Shown: positions 62,661 through 64,000 of the stretch, one piece after another
How positions within the stretch are numbered: position 1 is the first letter of the stretch
Layout: every line of letters begins with the position of its first letter
Source of the DNA: Desulfosediminicola flagellatus
GTDB lineage: Bacteria > Desulfobacterota > Desulfobulbia > Desulfobulbales > Desulfocapsaceae
DNA: 64,000 nt
Direction: 5' to 3'
NCBI RefSeq assembly: GCF_005116655.2
Contig: NZ_CP050698.1
Coordinates: 6,156,501-6,220,500, forward strand
Notes under the pieces: model-generated
Seen by the model: the letters and a program-made list of their open reading frames with translations, nothing else
The model's database searches: none
What the model was told of the DNA's origin: nothing
Translations under genes and position numbers: made by a program

Positions 62661-63371
62661 TTATAAGAGTAACTTCTTTTTTATGGTTTTCAGGTAACGT
62701 CTGCTCACGGGCACCATTTTTGCCGATAACGTTCGGATTTTTGCAAGGCCCGCTTCCATCAGGATGATTTCATCGATGGAATCGAGATTGATAAGATACT
62801 GTTTATGGCACCTGAGTAGTGGAGTACGTTCTTCCAGGACTTTGAGAGTGACCTCGGTGAAGTATTCTCCGTGTGAGGTTGCTATATGCACACCTGCAGG
62901 TTCAGTAAAGATAAACTCAACATCAGCAAGACTAATGAGTTTAATGCGATTGCCAAGCAAGCAGGGGATGCGCTCAATCGCCTCAGTTTCATAGGTGGGA
63001 TGGCGGTTTTCAACGATGGTTCGCTGGAGTTTGGTAATGGTTTTTGCAAGCCTGGCTTTATCGACCGGTTTGAGTAAATAGTCGAGGGTTTTTTCTTCAA
63101 AGGCTTTGAGCGAATAGTGATCATAGGCGGTGACAAAGACCACATGGGGCATGATTCCTGGATTGATCATGTTGAGAAGTTCAAAACCGTTGATCACTGG
63201 CATCTCAATGTCGAGAAAGAGTACTTCCGGCTTAAGGCGATTAATGAGTTTTAAAGCATCAATAGCGTTACTACAGGTGCCTAATATCTCGACTTTCCCG
63301 GTTTCCGTAAGCAGTGCTTCCATCTCGTCGCGTGCGTGAAGTTCATCATCGATAATGAGTGTTCTAATCAT
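62661..63371 (-). CDS. LytTR-type response regulator
   Basis: 236-residue regulator. The N-terminal receiver spans about 1-120, with acidic pair IIDDE, phospho-acceptor Asp in VLFLDIEMP and Lys in LLKPVDK. The C-terminal LytTR DNA-binding domain is at about 135-235 (LISLADVEFIFTEPAGVHI, LLRCHKQYLINLDSI). The start at 63371 overlaps the kinase stop by 4 bp (ATGA). BtsR/YpdB-like; controls unknown targets together with the kinase upstream. Confidence 0.93.
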   Translation of the reverse strand: MIRTLIIDDELHARDEMEALLTETGKVEILGTCSNAIDALKLINRLKPEVLFLDIEMPVINGFELLNMINPGIMPHVVFVTAYDHYSLKAFEEKTLDYLLKPVDKARLAKTITKLQRTIVENRHPTYETEAIERIPCLLGNRIKLISLADVEFIFTEPAGVHIATSHGEYFTEVTLKVLEERTPLLRCHKQYLINLDSIDEIILMEAGLAKIRTLSAKMVPVSRRYLKTIKKKLLL

Positions 63372-64000
63372 TGCTTGCTGCACCCCTTTTCCGGCACGGA
63401 GATGGTGATGACTGTTTTTTCCTGCGGAATGCAGGATATTTGAATACCGTGTTCTTCTCCGCAAAGATTTTTAATACGCTTTTCAACGATGTCCATGCCC
63501 AACCCTTTTCTGTCTCGTTTCACAAAGTTTCCGGCATTATCTTCAATGATAATACACATGCGATCTGACTTCTGACGGGCGGATATGCGGACTATACCCT
63601 GGCCGAGCATCTGCGAGATACCATGCTTGATAGCATTTTCAACAATCGGTTGAAGGGTGAAAACCGGTAGCTTTCGCGAGAGCATAGTTTTGTCGATATC
63701 CATTTCTAGCTGCAACTTATCTTCAAACCGTGCCTTCTCTATGACAAGGTATGAGTTGACATGATTAAGCTCTTCTTCGAGAGTGGCGAGATCGCCGGTT
63801 CGTTTAAGATTTTTCCTGAAAAAGTTTGAGAGGTGCATAAGCAGGTCACGCGCACGATCACCGTCTTTTCTGATAATGGCACTGATAGTATTGAGCGCAT
63901 TAAAGAGAAAATGCGGGTTGACCTGAGCCTGGGCAAGTTTGAGTTCTGATCGGGTCAGTAAATCCTTTTGTTCAACATAACGTGAGTAGAGAATCTGGTC
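63368..64000 (-). CDS. LytS-type sensor histidine kinase (5' end outside the window)
   Basis: C-terminal part of a His_kinase/HATPase sensor; the frame is open to the window edge. The phosphoacceptor signature QVNPHFLFNALNTI is present about 55 residues from the edge, and the HATPase part has PIVENAIKHGISQM and IEDNAGN. It phosphorylates the LytTR regulator encoded by the overlapping downstream gene. The N-terminal sensor and membrane part are not visible. Confidence 0.93.
   Translation of the reverse strand, partial: DQILYSRYVEQKDLLTRSELKLAQAQVNPHFLFNALNTISAIIRKDGDRARDLLMHLSNFFRKNLKRTGDLATLEEELNHVNSYLVIEKARFEDKLQLEMDIDKTMLSRKLPVFTLQPIVENAIKHGISQMLGQGIVRISARQKSDRMCIIIEDNAGNFVKRDRKGLGMDIVEKRIKNLCGEEHGIQISCIPQEKTVITISVPEKGCSKQ

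Noticed and set aside
1..64000. CRISPR arrays, prophage or an integron
   Set aside because: No regularly spaced repeats, cas genes, phage structural genes, integrase or attC sites were seen. The only mobile elements are the IS21 copy and the MITE-like repeats.

Overview
The window looks like chromosome from an anaerobic, sulfur-metabolising member of the Desulfobacterota, probably close to the Desulfobulbales. This is an inference from gene content, not a database match. Supporting content: two soluble group 3 [NiFe] hydrogenases, a heterodisulfide-reductase-like/fumarate-reductase-like operon, rubredoxin, a periplasmic-type CbiK under a cobalamin riboswitch, a likely selenocysteine protein, and many PAS, histidine kinase and receiver proteins. 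Base composition is moderate.

Layout. 0-9.9 kb: TetR regulator, spermidine-synthase-like protein, lone receiver protein, yaiI-araC-lysE cluster, tRNA-Arg(ACG), a cupin gene behind an FNR-type site, and a CPA1 Na+/H+ antiporter with a cyclic-nucleotide-binding-like tail. 9.9-16 kb: trkA, a YjfB-like peptide, surE, the divergent ilvY/ilvC pair of enteric type, and a ComEA-like HhH protein. 16.3-24.2 kb: a CBS + NhaD/ArsB transporter pair, an APC-type permease overlapping a periplasmic rhodanese whose catalytic Cys codon is UGA followed by a SECIS-like hairpin, a PagL-like enzyme, ElaA, UspA, a VKOR-thioredoxin fusion, and a small Arg-rich protein ending in a FliM-like EIDALL motif. 24.9-28.8 kb: a four-gene HdrC/HdrB/FeS/flavoprotein operon. 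28.9-35.7 kb: CX4C rubredoxin, a 1.5-kb gap with a sigma-54-like promoter, a hybrid sensor kinase, YqeY and a GlcD-type FAD oxidase. 36-41.6 kb: oppABCDF. 42-52.4 kb: a group 3b sulfhydrogenase operon (hydBGDA), a dead hybrid kinase carrying an IS21 insertion with a 6-bp target duplication, and a second, Mvh-like hydrogenase pair. 52.6-64 kb: PAS protein, tag, a second CBS + SLC13-type transporter pair, a pyruvate-decarboxylase-like enzyme, riboswitch-controlled cbiK, DUF2237, a diguanylate cyclase, and a LytS/LytR-type two-component pair cut by the window end.

How the genes fit together. The hydrogenases, the Hdr/Frd-like operon and rubredoxin are soluble redox modules that would move electrons among H2, NAD(P)H, thiols or quinols and a fumarate-like acceptor. 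The antiporter, TrkA and the two CBS-transporter pairs concern ion and anion homeostasis. At least four copies of a roughly 145-166-bp palindromic MITE-like element (ends close to AGGAGGCTGTCCGACAAT) are scattered over the window. The most striking item is the probable selenorhodanese at 18201-18593, which ordinary gene calling would truncate.
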